Source of the DNA: Channallabes apus
Taxonomy: Eukaryota > Chordata > Actinopteri > Siluriformes > Clariidae
Direction of reading: 5' to 3'
DNA: 64,000 nucleotides
NCBI GenBank assembly: GCA_030522415.1
Contig: CM060121.1
Span: 1,563,476-1,627,475, forward strand
Part shown: in pieces, positions 50,048-60,400 of the stretch
Position numbering within the stretch: position 1 is the first letter of the stretch
Layout of the letters: each line of letters starts with the position of its first letter
Notes under the pieces: model-generated
Databases searched by the model: none
Told to the model about the DNA's origin: nothing
Seen by the model: only the letters and a program-made list of their open reading frames with translations
Made by a program: the position numbers and the translations under genes

Positions 50048-50640
50048 TCTGCATCCTTCAGCTGCCTAATAGAACGCTCTCACCCGGTTGCTAAGAGCTC
50101 GTTCTTTGCTTCCACAAGAGCTTTATGGCAGGCTCTTTCACTGTGGTCAGTGTCAGTTCGTCTGTATGTCCATCTCCACCTCCATCCCCACTTTCACCTT
50201 CATCTTCACCTTTACTTCCATCTCCACCTCTATCTTCACCTCCACCTAAATCTCCAGATTCATGTCCTCCTTCACCTTCATCTCCACCTCCATCTCCACT
50301 TTTACTTCCATCTCAATCTCCACCTCCATCTTCAGCTTCATGTCCACCTTCACCTTCATCTCGACATCTACCCTTAATCTATATCTCCGTGATCTAATCT
50401 ATAACTTCCACCTCCACTTCCACTTCCACCTTTATGTCAACCTCAACCTACATCTCCACATACACCGCCCGCCACCTCCATCTCCACCTCCACCCAAATT
50501 CTATCTCCACCTCCATTTCCACTTTCACCTACATCTTCATCTCTACCTCCATCTCTACTTCCACCCCAACTCCACCTCGATATCCACCTCGATCTCCACA
50601 CTGTTCCTCACTTTCCCACACTAAACACAGTGAGTATGCA
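50045..50640. repeat. (CCACCT)-like hexanucleotide array, degenerate
   Basis: From about 50160 to 50600 the plus strand is built of CTCCAC, CTTCAC, CATCTC and CACCTC hexamers. Open frames occur in all three plus frames, giving His-Leu, Ser-Pro or Ser-Thr repeats. A (CT)n tract precedes it (49991-50043). Confidence 0.85.
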
Positions 50641-50749
50641 AAGGTGTCACTGTGATTAGATCACCGTTACGGATCAGTGAAGCTCAGCATGTTTTTTATG
50701 CAGGTTTATATTTTCTTGTCATTTTCTTGTGAGGAACAGCTAGCATCAT

Positions 50750-50910
50750 CCAGGTCAGCATATTTAGTTTGGCTGGTGTTTTACACCAGATGCCCTTTCC
50801 GACACAACCCTCGCTGACGTGTGCATCCACCAGTGGCTGGGGTCGGGTCCCTGACCAGGAAGTGAACCCTGGGCCACGGTGACGAACGCTCCGAATCTGA
50901 GCTACTTCCA
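50750..50910 (-). mobile_element. SINE-like repeat (family S3), minus fragment
   Basis: The minus strand reads a tRNA-like head with GGGTTCACTTCCTGG, then a body ending in GTCGGAAAGGGCATCTGGTG and TAAAACACCAGCC. It is more diverged than the copy at 47.8 kb. Confidence 0.55.
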
Positions 50911-51678
50911 CTATTTACACTATCTACATTATTATCTTATATCTACCTTTAGAGCTATTTAAAAGTGAATAGATGTTTTTTAGTGCTTCTTAAGCGCCAC
51001 ACAGCTTCAGTTCATATTTATAATGTTATAACAGATGGTCTTTGCTAATGCTAACTCTAATTAAGACTCGTTAACGAGTGTAAATTATGTGGGCGGAGAT
51101 TTGTTTACACCAAAGGGAGAGGAAAAAAATCTAATCTTCTGCATATAAATCCACTTCTTTAGCTATTTAAGACCTGAACAGCATACATTTCAACAAGTCT
51201 AAACCTAATACACCTTTAAAGAAGAAGTCTCGTGTCTAGCGCCATCTACGCCATCGATTTATCGCTGCAATACAAAACTATGGAGCAGGCTCTCTCTTCC
51301 CCTGACTCCGCCTTCTCTGTCGAAACCACACTGTACAGTATATCTTATTTTAGCTTCTGCTGTAAAGTTACAGATTTAAAATCAGTACATTTAGAACTTT
51401 TACATGACAACGAGCAAAGACTTTTAATAAATTTCGACTTGAAAAACGAACACGTCTTGGTTTATGAGTATCATGTATCTCTTGTGCTGAAGTATGGTGG
51501 TTAATTGTCTCCCCTGCTGCGTCTTAGTGCTCGTCTCTTACTGGTATAATCAACATCCGTGCACGCGTGTACTGTTTACTATAACACTCTGTAAACATAA
51601 ATTAAAGATCTATTTTCTCTCTGTGTGTGTCAGCCTGCCGTTATGTGTGTGAGCACGTGTCATTGGACACATACACAC

Positions 51679-51951
51679 CAGTGGCGGCTGCTAGCTTTTG
51701 AAACAGGAGAAACTCATATTAGGAGAAGCTGAGCTTCCCTGGAAGTGACGATTTTGGTGCATTTATCCAATTACTGTCCAGGTAATAGCGCTCCAGTGAA
51801 GCTGGGCAACGAGCTAGTCATGAAGTTGAACGCGTTCTAGTGCACTTTTATTAAAACCAAAATAAATACGACAGTGCAGATATTAACATTTATTTTCTGA
51901 CATATCAGAGGAAGCCGAGCTTCCCTTGTAGTCTTAGAGCAGCCGCCACTG
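51679..51951. mobile_element. hAT-type MITE, 273 bp, perfect TIR and 8-bp TSD
   Basis: The ends are a perfect 14-bp inverted repeat, CAGTGGCGGCTGCT (51679-51692) and AGCAGCCGCCACTG (51938-51951). It is flanked by the identical 8-bp duplication ATACACAC (51671-51678 and 51952-51959). An 8-bp duplication with CAGTGG-type ends is diagnostic of the hAT superfamily. There is no coding capacity, so it is non-autonomous. It landed in or beside the dispersed repeat that continues at 51962-52195. Confidence 0.92.
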
Positions 51952-51959
51952 ATACACAC

Positions 51960-52195
51960 TCTCTGCTCTACACAGAAACTCTGCTCTGTCGAGATTCTTT
52001 TCAAAGGTAAAGTGCAGGTTAATTTGTTTTATTTTTACTTCACTGCATTTTGTATAAAAAAAAATAATGTATTTATTTTTTTGGGCTGTGGAATGAATAA
52101 TTTGAGTTTCCATTATTACTTATGGGACAATTCAATTTGGTTTACGAGTCCAGTTCCGGAACGAATTATACTTATAATCCAAGGTTCCACTGTAC
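51960..52195 (+). repeat. dispersed repeat, copy 2 of 3
   Basis: GAAACTCTGCTCTGTCGAGA, AAAGTGCAGGTTAATTTG and GAGTTTCCATTATTACTTA match 10640-10800. The copy extends through CCGGAACGAATTATAC to CCAAGGTTCCACTGTAC. The orientation is the same as copy 1. Confidence 0.65.
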
Positions 52196-52447
52196 AAGTT
52201 TTTTTTTGTTTGTTTGTTTTTATTATTGGAGGCAAAACTAATATTTTGCGAGTAATGTTGATGCTTTAAAGTTGATTACTTTAGAGATTTAAACACAATG
52301 AAAGAGTGTTTGGGTTCTCAGTAGCTCTTAAAAGCTAAGAACATTTAATTATCCGCTGAACTCATAAAGAACATGAGTAGAGTAGAAAGAAATCATTATT
52401 ATATTTATAATATATTGCAGTTCTGTTGTTTGGCAGTTCATGTATCA

Positions 52448-52845
52448 CACATTCATTCATTCATTCATTCATTTTCTATACCGCTTAATCCTGTGTTCAG
52501 GGTCGCGGGGGCCTGGAGCCTATCCCAGGAGACTTCGGGCACTAGGCGGGGTACACCCTGGACAGGGTGCCAATCCATCACAGGGCTACACACACATACA
52601 CATACTCACACACCCAATCACACACTATACGGGCAATTTTGGAATGCCAATTAGCCTAACCTGCATATCTTTGGACTGTGGGAGGAAACCGGAGTACCCG
52701 GAGGAAACCCACCAAGCACGGGGAGAACATGCAAACTCCATGCACACAGAGACGGGAATCGAGCCTGGCCGGGGAATCGAACCGAACCGAGACCCTGGAG
52801 GTGCAAGGCGACAGTGCTAACCACTACACCACCGCGCCGCCCGAC
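52448..52845 (-). mobile_element. tRNA-derived SINE-like repeat (family S1), minus copy with (ATTC)n tail
   Basis: The tail appears as (ATTC)n at 52450-52473. The body in reverse includes CCTGGAGCCTATCCCAGGAG, CCTGGACAGGGTGCCAATCC and GAAACCGGAGTACCCGGAGG, and the B-box complement ATCGAACC lies near 52777. The head ends at GCGCCGCCC. A long open frame over it is not a gene. Confidence 0.85.
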
Positions 52846-53100
52846 TCCAAAATCAATTTCTTTAAATTAAGACAAAACTTCATCTTTATCTGATCGACTT
52901 TTTCCATTTCTCATCTGTGATTCTCTCTCCGATTACCAAACAGGGAGTGTATTTGTCTGAGCACCAAAGAAGGACAACTTAGTGTAAACAAGGCGTCAGA
53001 TACTCAACCTTACAGAATGTCATTTCTGTCTATTAATAAGTTAGACAGAGAGTTCTGCTGTACAGAAACACACACGGACACGGACATGGACTTCAACCTC

Positions 53101-53144
<44 letters not shown>

Positions 53145-53284
53145 TCACTGATTACATTAAAGATCAGCAGATTATTATTAACTTTAACACTTTAACTATT
53201 TCTACAAACTCTTTAACCGTCAACGATGCGTGCTTACACTAGTAGATAAATTAAAATAAATAAATAAATAAATAAATAAATAAA
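53101..53284. repeat. (AAT)n and (AAAT)n microsatellites
   Basis: (AAT)n occupies 53101-53143 and (AAAT)n 53255-53284, with AT-rich DNA between. Confidence 0.9.
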
Positions 53285-53979
53285 TTGGCCAGTTCATGGT
53301 TCTGCACACTTGCCCGTTCAGGAGTTCTCTTTCATGGTTCTTAGCGTTTTATAAAGTTCTACTTGGGATGTTTTTTTAAAAAAAGAAAACAAATTGTTTC
53401 AGACAGAATCTTTATCAGTTCCTCAAAGGGATATTTTAAATTGTACATAAATTAGTATAAATTTGCATCTACTTTGGATGTTGTTTCTGGCTTTTCTTTG
53501 TTTTTTACGAAGTCTAATGTTTTTAATGTTAATTCCAGAAGTAAATAAAGCTAGTTAGACGACTCTTAATTCCTGTAATTCATAACCCAGGTTAATGAGT
53601 GTGTGTTGTTGGTAAAGGATGAAACGGTGGTTAGTTAATGGCAGTGTTTGTTAACGTGATGATGTTTGATGTTTTAATGCTAATGTTCTCTAATTAATGC
53701 TTAGCAGAACCTTGTTAAGAACAGTATTACGTTCCAGATACGTTTTCCCCCGGCTTGTTTTAATTCCAGCACGTTCTCCAGGAGAAAGTTTCTACACATT
53801 CCAGCTCATTTACTCAGTCGGTTTATTCATTCGTAACATGAAGTGCTTTAAATCTTTGTATTGTCTGTGTCATGACGAATTGCATTCCCGTAACGTTCCA
53901 CCGACGACGCTGCATACAGGAAGTCTCTGTTCATCATCCCTGTCGAAAGAACCGTGGTGTGGGAACGCCGTCCTCAGCT

Positions 53980-54095
53980 CCCACTCCCCCCACCACCTCC
54001 ACCCCCACCTCCACCTCCACCCCCACCCCCACCTCCACCCCCACCTCCACCTCCACCTCCACCCCCACCCCCACCTCCACCTCCACCTCCACTAC
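53980..54095. repeat. (CCACCT)/(CCACCC) hexanucleotide array
   Basis: About 115 bases of nearly pure CCACCTCCACCCC units. The open frames covering it give Pro-Thr-Ser or His-Leu repeats and are not genes. Confidence 0.92.
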
Positions 54096-54204
54096 AGGCG
54101 TAAATCCAACAAATTTCTCCCCGAGGAACCCTTACTGCCCCACATACAACATTAGTTCACATGTGATGGATTCTTACTGTGACAAACCAATCAACCCTTG
54201 CTGG

Positions 54205-54239
<35 letters not shown>

Positions 54240-54524
54240 CTGCAAAAGCTGATTGAAGCTTAATCCTTGGTGCCATTTAAAGGGATGGATTTTGGATTAG
54301 AGAGTGAGATGAGATGAAGAATGTAGAACTTTACCAGATCTCAGAATTAATTAAGAGTCACGGCTGGTTAGGGCGAGGCGAGTCAGCGCCGCTCAGCGAC
54401 CAATCAGCTGTCGAAGGCTTAAAGCATAGACTTTGTATTAAGAGCCGTCGAGGTCAGCAGGGTTCCTGGAGATGGGATTTTATTGTAGGAGATGGGATAT
54501 TTATAATCTTCTACAATAAATACC

Positions 54525-54772
54525 TGATTCTGAACGAGCTAGTCATGAAGTTGAACGCGTTCTAGTGCACTTTTATTAAAACCAAACTAAATATGACAGT
54601 GCAGATATTAACATTTATTTTCTGACATATTAGAGGAAGTGGAGCTTCCCTTGTAGTCTTAGAGCAGCCGCCACTGATACACACTCTCTGCTCTACACAG
54701 AAACTCTGCTGTGTCGAGATTCTTTTCAAAGGTAAAGTGCAGGTTAATTTGTTTTATTTTTACTTTACAGCA
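54525..54772. repeat. partial duplicate of the hAT MITE and its right flank
   Basis: Bases 54527-54685 match the right 60 percent of the MITE (from ACGAGCTAGTCATGAAGTTG to AGCAGCCGCCACTG). The match continues without a break into ATACACACTCTCTGCTCTAC and the dispersed repeat, as at 51952-52043. The shared junction shows this is a copy of that locus and not an independent MITE insertion. Confidence 0.85.
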
Positions 54773-54879
54773 GTGATTCCATTAGTGTGTCGCTCACATG
54801 AGTGTCATTAGAGATGGGATTTTTTTTTTTAAATTGCAATTCCAAAATCTTCTAAAAATATTTAGACATGTATAAAATG

Positions 54880-55150
54880 TTTAGATTTTTGCATTTGAGG
54901 TGGCAAAATGGTATGTAATCCTACAGGTGGCGCACTCTAAACTATTTACACATTACCAGGCAGCCCAGCATCATGTGTGGTAGAAGAAAAGTGATTCCTA
55001 AGTTTGTATAGATTAAAACCTCTCAAGAAATCTCAAAAACATTTAATATCGAATCAGGATATTTATAAAATCACAATACAAATCAAATCAACACACAGGT
55101 ATCGTGATAATATCGTGTCGGGTTGTTCCTGGTGATTCCCCTCCCTATTT
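54880..55150 (+). repeat. dispersed repeat family B, copy 3
   Basis: It contains ACAGGTGGCGCACTCTAAAC, ATGTGTGGTAGAAG, GATATTTATAAAATCACAATA and CTGGTGATTCCCCTCCCT, the order seen at 41690-41905 and, more diverged, at 21700-21970. Confidence 0.65.
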
Positions 55151-55372
55151 CCCAAACTTTTTCTTATAATCATCACCTGCATGCAGATTTTTTTAAGGAG
55201 GAGGGTCTGAAAATTTGTTTTGCAAATTTGTGTAGAATCTTTAAATCCAACGACAAAAAAATGTTGGGGATAGAAAATATGGACCAAAGAAGAAAACAGC
55301 ATATTTTTTTGACATTTGCTTAAAATTTCATGTGAGGGCCGAGAGATCAATTATGTCTTATAAAATACTCTC

Positions 55373-56684
55373 ATATATACACGACTCACAATAAGTTCGG
55401 GATATTATGAGAGACTTAGTGGATGTTATACATACAGTGTTTGTTTCACTTCAGACATTTTTGGGATCGGGAGATAATTGTATTGGGGTGTAGACACACC
55501 TGATTTTGTGTTTTCCATGTAATGGTCTCATTGTGTACAGATGTGCCCTATATTGGGGCCAATCCCAAAAAACAACCTTTTTCAATGTGGCATCAATTTC
55601 AACATTCTGTGGGTATAAAAAGCTGGTATTGTCAGTAAGTCACTCCAAGTTCATCATTAAAACAGCCATAAACACATGACGTCACTCGACGGACGAGCAG
55701 CGCCACCTGGCCATGGCGCACCTTCGGGTCGGTGGCAGGCGGTCAGATGAACTCAGTGTGAACTCAGTGTGTCTCAAAGTGTTATCACCAGACTCGCATC
55801 AAGACACAGAACTAGTGGCCGAGTTCCTGACAGACCCAGGAGTGGCGCAGTGGTAAAGCTCTCGCCCTACAGTATCATCCGGAGATCGCTGGTTCGGTTC
55901 CCGGGTGATGCTGTAACCTCTCACAAACGGAGGTCTAGATTGGCCGAGCTCTCTCAGAGGGGAGGAATGAGAGGTACTTCGTGCTCCCACATTAATCACA
56001 GCTCTACAGACCATCAGGGGCGTCTGTGAGCTCGCGCTGTGGGAGCGGATAGCGCTGTCCTCCGAGTGTGTAACGCTGCCCCCAACAGTTCGAAAAGATG
56101 CGGCCGGCTGGCGTCACGTGATTCTAGGAGAAAAACGTGATAGTCTTCGGCCCTCCCGGCTGAGTGGTAGTAGTAGCCTTGATGTGGGAGCCCCCTAGTG
56201 ACGGGGAGGAATTGGACACGACTAAACTAGGGAGAAAATCGGGAATTGTGGTAGGATTGTCACAGCACGACTTCAGGAAGTTGGAGTGCCTCATATGGTC
56301 TGGCCATCAATGTCCCCTGACCTGAACCCCATAGAGCACGTCTGGGACCAGTGGAAGCAGAGACTGGATGATGACTGCGTGCATCACCTCAGAACAACAT
56401 CATGAGGCTAGTGAGAAGGCGAGGCGTCGCTGTCAAGCTGTCATTGTGGCAAATGGTGGAAACACCTGCTACTGACATTGTCCATTTCTGTTATTTAGGG
56501 CTGTCCCTGTTATTGTCAAAAATTTTGGGGTAATAAACATTAAAATAATGAAAATGGTATTTCTTCTCATACATTCTTAGTAATATTAAAGGGAACTTTT
56601 ACTTATTTCACTCAAATTCAAAGCAAATTGGAAAAGCACTCGTGTAAATAACAGTATCCCTAACTTATTGTAAGTAGTGTATAT
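55373..56684 (+). mobile_element. Tc1-like transposon 3, deleted and interrupted by a SINE
   Basis: The ends form an inverted repeat of about 33 bases: ATATACACGACTCACAATAA (left) against the complement of TTATTGTAAGTAGTGTATAT (right). The transposase remnant is in two pieces. The first (about 55675-55835) includes the DNA-binding helix-turn-helix segment SVITRLASRHRTSGRVPDRP. The second (about 56250-56405) includes the end of the catalytic core, MVWPSMSPDLNPIEHVW, with the final Glu of the DDE triad. The middle of the catalytic domain is gone and a tRNA-type SINE sits between the pieces. Confidence 0.85.
55838..56245 (+). mobile_element. tRNA-derived SINE (family S4) inside Tc1-like element 3
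   Basis: The head has an A box TGGCGCAGTGG (55844-55854) and a B box GGTTCGGTTCC (55892-55902), spaced as in a tRNA promoter. The body continues about 340 bases to GGGAGGAATTGGACACGAC and CTAGGGAGAAAATCGGG. Transposase wording stops where it starts (PDRP) and resumes just after it. Wording is lost at the junction, so the insertion may have been accompanied by a deletion. Confidence 0.8.
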
Positions 56685-57126
56685 ATTTACTGTAGTTATT
56701 TTTTTTAGGTTGACTGGAAAGAGGTGATGTGCTGTTAAAATTGTTTAAAAATCTTTTTTATATTCTCATTTTTAGGGTCATATTTACATGAATAAATGTC
56801 CTTTATTTAAAAAAAATACATATTTTTTCATATATTTATCATATGGCATTCATATACACACAATTATGGGGAAATAAAAAATGAAGCTGTTGAACAACGT
56901 GTGATCATTATAAATACAACATGAATAGAAAAACATTTTTGTCACATTTATAAATAGCACATTATTCACCGCTGATGCAACTGTGTGAGTCTGGTTCCTC
57001 TCAGCGTTTCCTTCTCACGTAGATTTTAACACGGAAGTGTTTCCTCTCCAAAATGTCGCCGTCTGTCACCAACATCTACATCCGGATTGTCTGTAAAGCT
57101 GCTATTGTTTAAACATGCTATATAAA

Positions 57127-57128
<2 letters not shown>
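56685..57128. other. AT-rich intergenic DNA
   Basis: No gene. A fragment GTCTGGTTCCTCTCAGCGTTTCC (56990-57012) resembles the L2 3' UTR, followed by TAAAGCTGCTATTG and GCTATATAAATAG (57095-57128), so a short L2 3' tail may lie here. Confidence 0.5.
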
Positions 57129-57184
<56 letters not shown>

Positions 57185-57311
57185 ATGATCAGAGGAAGTG
57201 AGAGCAGAAAAAACAAACAGATGAAGGTCGATCCACACACTGCAGCGAGTCATTAGGACAGAAACTCAGAGTGTGTTGGACTTCAGTGTTCATGATTTCA
57301 GTGGAGAGAGA

Positions 57312-57406
<95 letters not shown>

Positions 57407-57424
57407 GAGAGACAGAGACAGAGA

Positions 57425-57462
<38 letters not shown>

Positions 57463-57464
57463 CG
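57129..57464. repeat. (GT)n and long (GA)n microsatellites
   Basis: (GT)n runs from 57129 to 57182 and a purine-rich (GA)n with CAGA interruptions from 57305 to 57464, about 160 bases. A short unique segment between them (57190-57300) contains 57248-57273, which recurs exactly at 61389-61414. Confidence 0.9.
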
Positions 57465-57796
57465 GCCTCAGGACGTCATGCGGCTTTTCACATGCTTTTC
57501 AATAATACACTGACGTTTAAGACTCATTAAACATCCAGCAACAGGAGATTATACTGTTATAAAGTCCAGATAGGATTCATCACTAGTGACCTGAAATCAG
57601 TTTCCCTCCCAGTCGAACACAGACGCCGACGCCGAGCTCCTGCGACCGAGATCCTGACACGTGTCATAACTCAGGGTGCCATAATTTATGAGTGAGGGTG
57701 GGCGAACGGAGCTGGACACCACCTTTCACGGCCCTGAACCTGACCTTGACCTCACACTCTCATCCATCACACAGCACTCATCTGTCAGCTCTCACA

Positions 57797-57839
<43 letters not shown>

Positions 57840-58142
57840 CCTCCTGCACTCTCGAGTCATTTTTAGCCGCGTATTGACCGCATGAATAATTAATACTCTG
57901 TTAATTTACCTCTACAAATTGTTTCCTCTCTTGCTCATCTTACGCATGACTTTACAATGACTTTATCATCCCGTCTCCTGCTCCTCCTCCTCCTCCTCTC
58001 TGGCTCTGTGCCAAACCACACTAATCATAACAGAATAAACTCCAAACTGTTTTTTATTTTTAATAACAAATGAAGCTCTGGCAGTTACGGTTTAATATCG
58101 TTACGTGAAGGTCGGGTATTTCCCACATCCGTCATCGCTCCA

Positions 58143-58182
<40 letters not shown>

Positions 58183-58460
58183 CCTGACACACGCCAGCTG
58201 GTGGAGGATCACCTCGCTCGGGCCGTCCTCAGGGACGAGGCCTCGACACGGCTATTCATTTTTTTCCCTCTCAGAGTGCACCTGCGGAGGCGCCGCGCCC
58301 GGCCTGAGCTCGCCCCGGACCTCGTTAGAGAGGTAAAAATAGGAGCGTGAAGGGGAACGGCGCCGACCGAACCCGCGTCCCAGGAGCGCCGCGGTTCAAC
58401 AAAGCAGGTTAGAGCGATTAAACATGCGTCAGCTGTCTGCACTTATTAACGTTCATACCT
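57465..58460. other. intergenic DNA without a supported gene
   Basis: It contains (CA)n at 57797-57838, (CTC)n at 57979-58000 and (CT)n at 58147-58179, then a GC-rich patch (58190-58400). The short open frames here show no family signature. Confidence 0.6.
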
Positions 58461-58577
58461 CTGAGAGAGAGAGAGAGAGAGACAGACAGCGAGAGATACA
58501 CAGAGAGACAGACAGAAAGAGAGAGACACAGAGAGAGACAGACAGACAGACAGACAGAAAGAGAGAGACACAGAGAT

Positions 58578-58618
<41 letters not shown>

Positions 58619-58659
58619 AAGAGAGAGACACAGAGAGACAGACAGAAAGAGAGAGACAC

Positions 58660-58692
<33 letters not shown>

Positions 58693-58705
58693 AAGAGAGA
58701 GACAC

Positions 58706-58738
<33 letters not shown>

Positions 58739-58751
58739 AAGAGAGAGACAC

Positions 58752-58796
<45 letters not shown>

Positions 58797-58820
58797 AAGA
58801 GAGAGACACAGAGAGAGAGC

Positions 58821-58854
<34 letters not shown>

Positions 58855-58862
58855 GAGAGAGG
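58461..58862. repeat. (GA)n/(CAGA)n compound microsatellite, 400 bp
   Basis: Alternating (GAGA)n and (CAGA)n blocks with the unit GAAAGAGAGAGACACAGAGA recurring about every 50-60 bases. The minus-strand open frames of Ser-Leu-Cys are translations of it. Confidence 0.93.
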
Positions 58863-58927
58863 TTTTTGAGGTTTTAAACTCACTTTATTGTAACAAATTA
58901 AGGAAGTGACTATTACACTTTATATGT

Positions 58928-59002
58928 GTCAGGAAGGGCATCCGGCGTAAAACCTCTGTGACGACCCCTCACCTGGAGCAGCCGAAAGACCAACAACAAC
59001 TA
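58928..59002 (+). mobile_element. SINE 3' fragment (family S3)
   Basis: TCAGGAAGGGCATCCGGCGT, GACGACCCCTCACCTGGAGC and AGCCGAAAGACCAACAAC match the 3' end of the repeat at 47800-48045. The head is missing. Confidence 0.7.
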
Positions 59003-59024
59003 TTTTACATTTCATATATACTGT

Positions 59025-60397
59025 ATACAGGTCCTTATTGTGATAAAGTTCATTATTTTCTGTAATGTACTGATAAACATTAGACTTTCATATATTTTAG
59101 ATTCATTACACACAAACTGAAGTAGTTCAAGCCTTTTATTGTTTTAATATTGATGATTGTGGCATACAGCTCATGAAAATCCAAAATCCCTATCTCAAAA
59201 AATTAGCATATCATGAAAAGGTTCTCTAAACGAGCTATTAACCTAATCATCTGAATCAGCTAATTAACTCTAAACACCTGCAAAAGATTCCTGAGGCTTT
59301 TAAAAACTCCCAGCCTGGTTCATTACTCAAAACCGCAATCATGGGTAAGACTGCCGACCTGACTGCTGTCCAGAAGGCCATCATTGACACCCTCAAGCAA
59401 GAGGGTAAGACACAGAAAGACATTTCTGAACGAGTAGGCTGTTCCCAGAGTGCTGTATCAAGGCACCTCAGTGGGAAGTCTGTGGGAAGGAAAAAGTGTG
59501 GCAGAAAACGCTGCACAACGAGAAGAGGTGACCGGGCCCTGAGGAAGATTGTGGAGAAGGACCGATTCCAGACCTTGGGGGACCTGCGGAAGCAGTGGAC
59601 TGAGTCTGGAGTAGAAACATCCAGAGCCACCGTGTACAGGCGTGTGCAGGAAATGGGCTACAGGTTGCAAATTTTGCATGTCATTGGGAAATCAAGGTGC
59701 CAGAGTCTGGAGGAAGACTGGGGAGAGGGAAATGCCAAAATGCCTGAAGTCCAGTGTCAAGTACCCACAGTCAGTGATGGTCTGGGGTGCCATGTCAGCT
59801 GCTGGTGTTGGTCCACTGTGTTTTATCAAGGGCAGGGTCAATGCAGCTAGCTATCAGGAGATTTTGGAGCACTTCATGCTTCCATCTGCTGAAAAGCTTT
59901 ATGGAGATGAAGATTTCATTTTTCAGCACGACCTGGCACCTGCTCACAGTGCCACAACCACTGGTAAATGGTTTACTGACCATGGTATTACTGTGCTCAA
60001 TTGGCCTGCCAACTCTCCTGACCTGAACCCCATAGAGAATCTGTGGGATATTGTGAAGAGAAAGTTGAGAGACACAAGACACAAGAATCTGCAAAAGGAT
60101 TCCCGATCAAGTATTGAGTGCAGAACTGAACATAATTATTTGAAGGTTGACTTTTTTTGTATTAAAAACACTTTTCTTTTATTGGTCGGATGAAATATGC
60201 AAATTTTTTGAGATAGGGATTTTGGGTTTTCATGAGCTGTATGCTACAATCATCAATATTAAAACAATAAAAGGCTTGAACTACTTCAGTTTGTGTGTAA
60301 TGAATCTAAAATATATGAAAGTCTAATGTTTATCAGTACATTACAGAAAATAATGAACTTTATCACATTATGCAAATTTTTTTAGAAGGACCTGTAT
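59025..60397 (+). mobile_element. Tc1-like transposon 1 with long inverted repeats, internally deleted
   Basis: Inverted repeats of about 200 bases bound the element: 59025-59216, starting TACAGGTCCTTATTGTG, and 60185-60397, ending GAAGGACCTGTA. Both carry the inner words GATAGGGATTTTGG and CATGAGCTGTAT in opposite orientation. The flanking TA dinucleotides fit Tc1/mariner target choice. The long repeats are nearly intact except for a small gap in the left one after AGGTCCTT. The transposase gene inside has lost two segments, so the copy could move only with help from another element. Confidence 0.93.
59341..60110 (+). pseudogene. Tc1-like transposase (DDE), disrupted
   Basis: Starts ATG at 59341, MGKTADLTAVQKAIIDTLKQ. 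The paired helix-turn-helix DNA-binding region follows (KDISERVGCSQSAVSRHLSG, then GRKRCTTRRGDRALRKIV). At about 59667 the frame jumps from MGYR to QILHVIG. A segment is missing there that should carry the first catalytic Asp, and the frame is lost. The later part is open in another frame: YPQSVMVWGAMSAAGVGP, FQHDLAPAHSA (second Asp) and PDLNPIENLWDIVKRKL (Glu). 34 residues lie between Asp and Glu, as in DD34E Tc1 transposases. The C-terminal tail is also deleted, from about 60085. No active enzyme can be made. Confidence 0.93.
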
Positions 60398-60400
60398 ATA

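Noticed and set aside
50045..50624. His/Leu- or Pro/Ser-rich proteins
   Set aside because: All three frames are open over a hexanucleotide array, so these are artefacts.
51232..51504. 90-codon plus-strand frame as a gene
   Set aside because: No start context, splice context or recognisable family. Its surroundings are repeat-rich.
52373..52893. Overlapping plus-strand frames as genes
   Set aside because: They lie within a minus-orientation SINE.
58418..58883. Ser/Leu/Cys-rich proteins on the minus strand
   Set aside because: Translations of (GA)n/(CAGA)n repeats.
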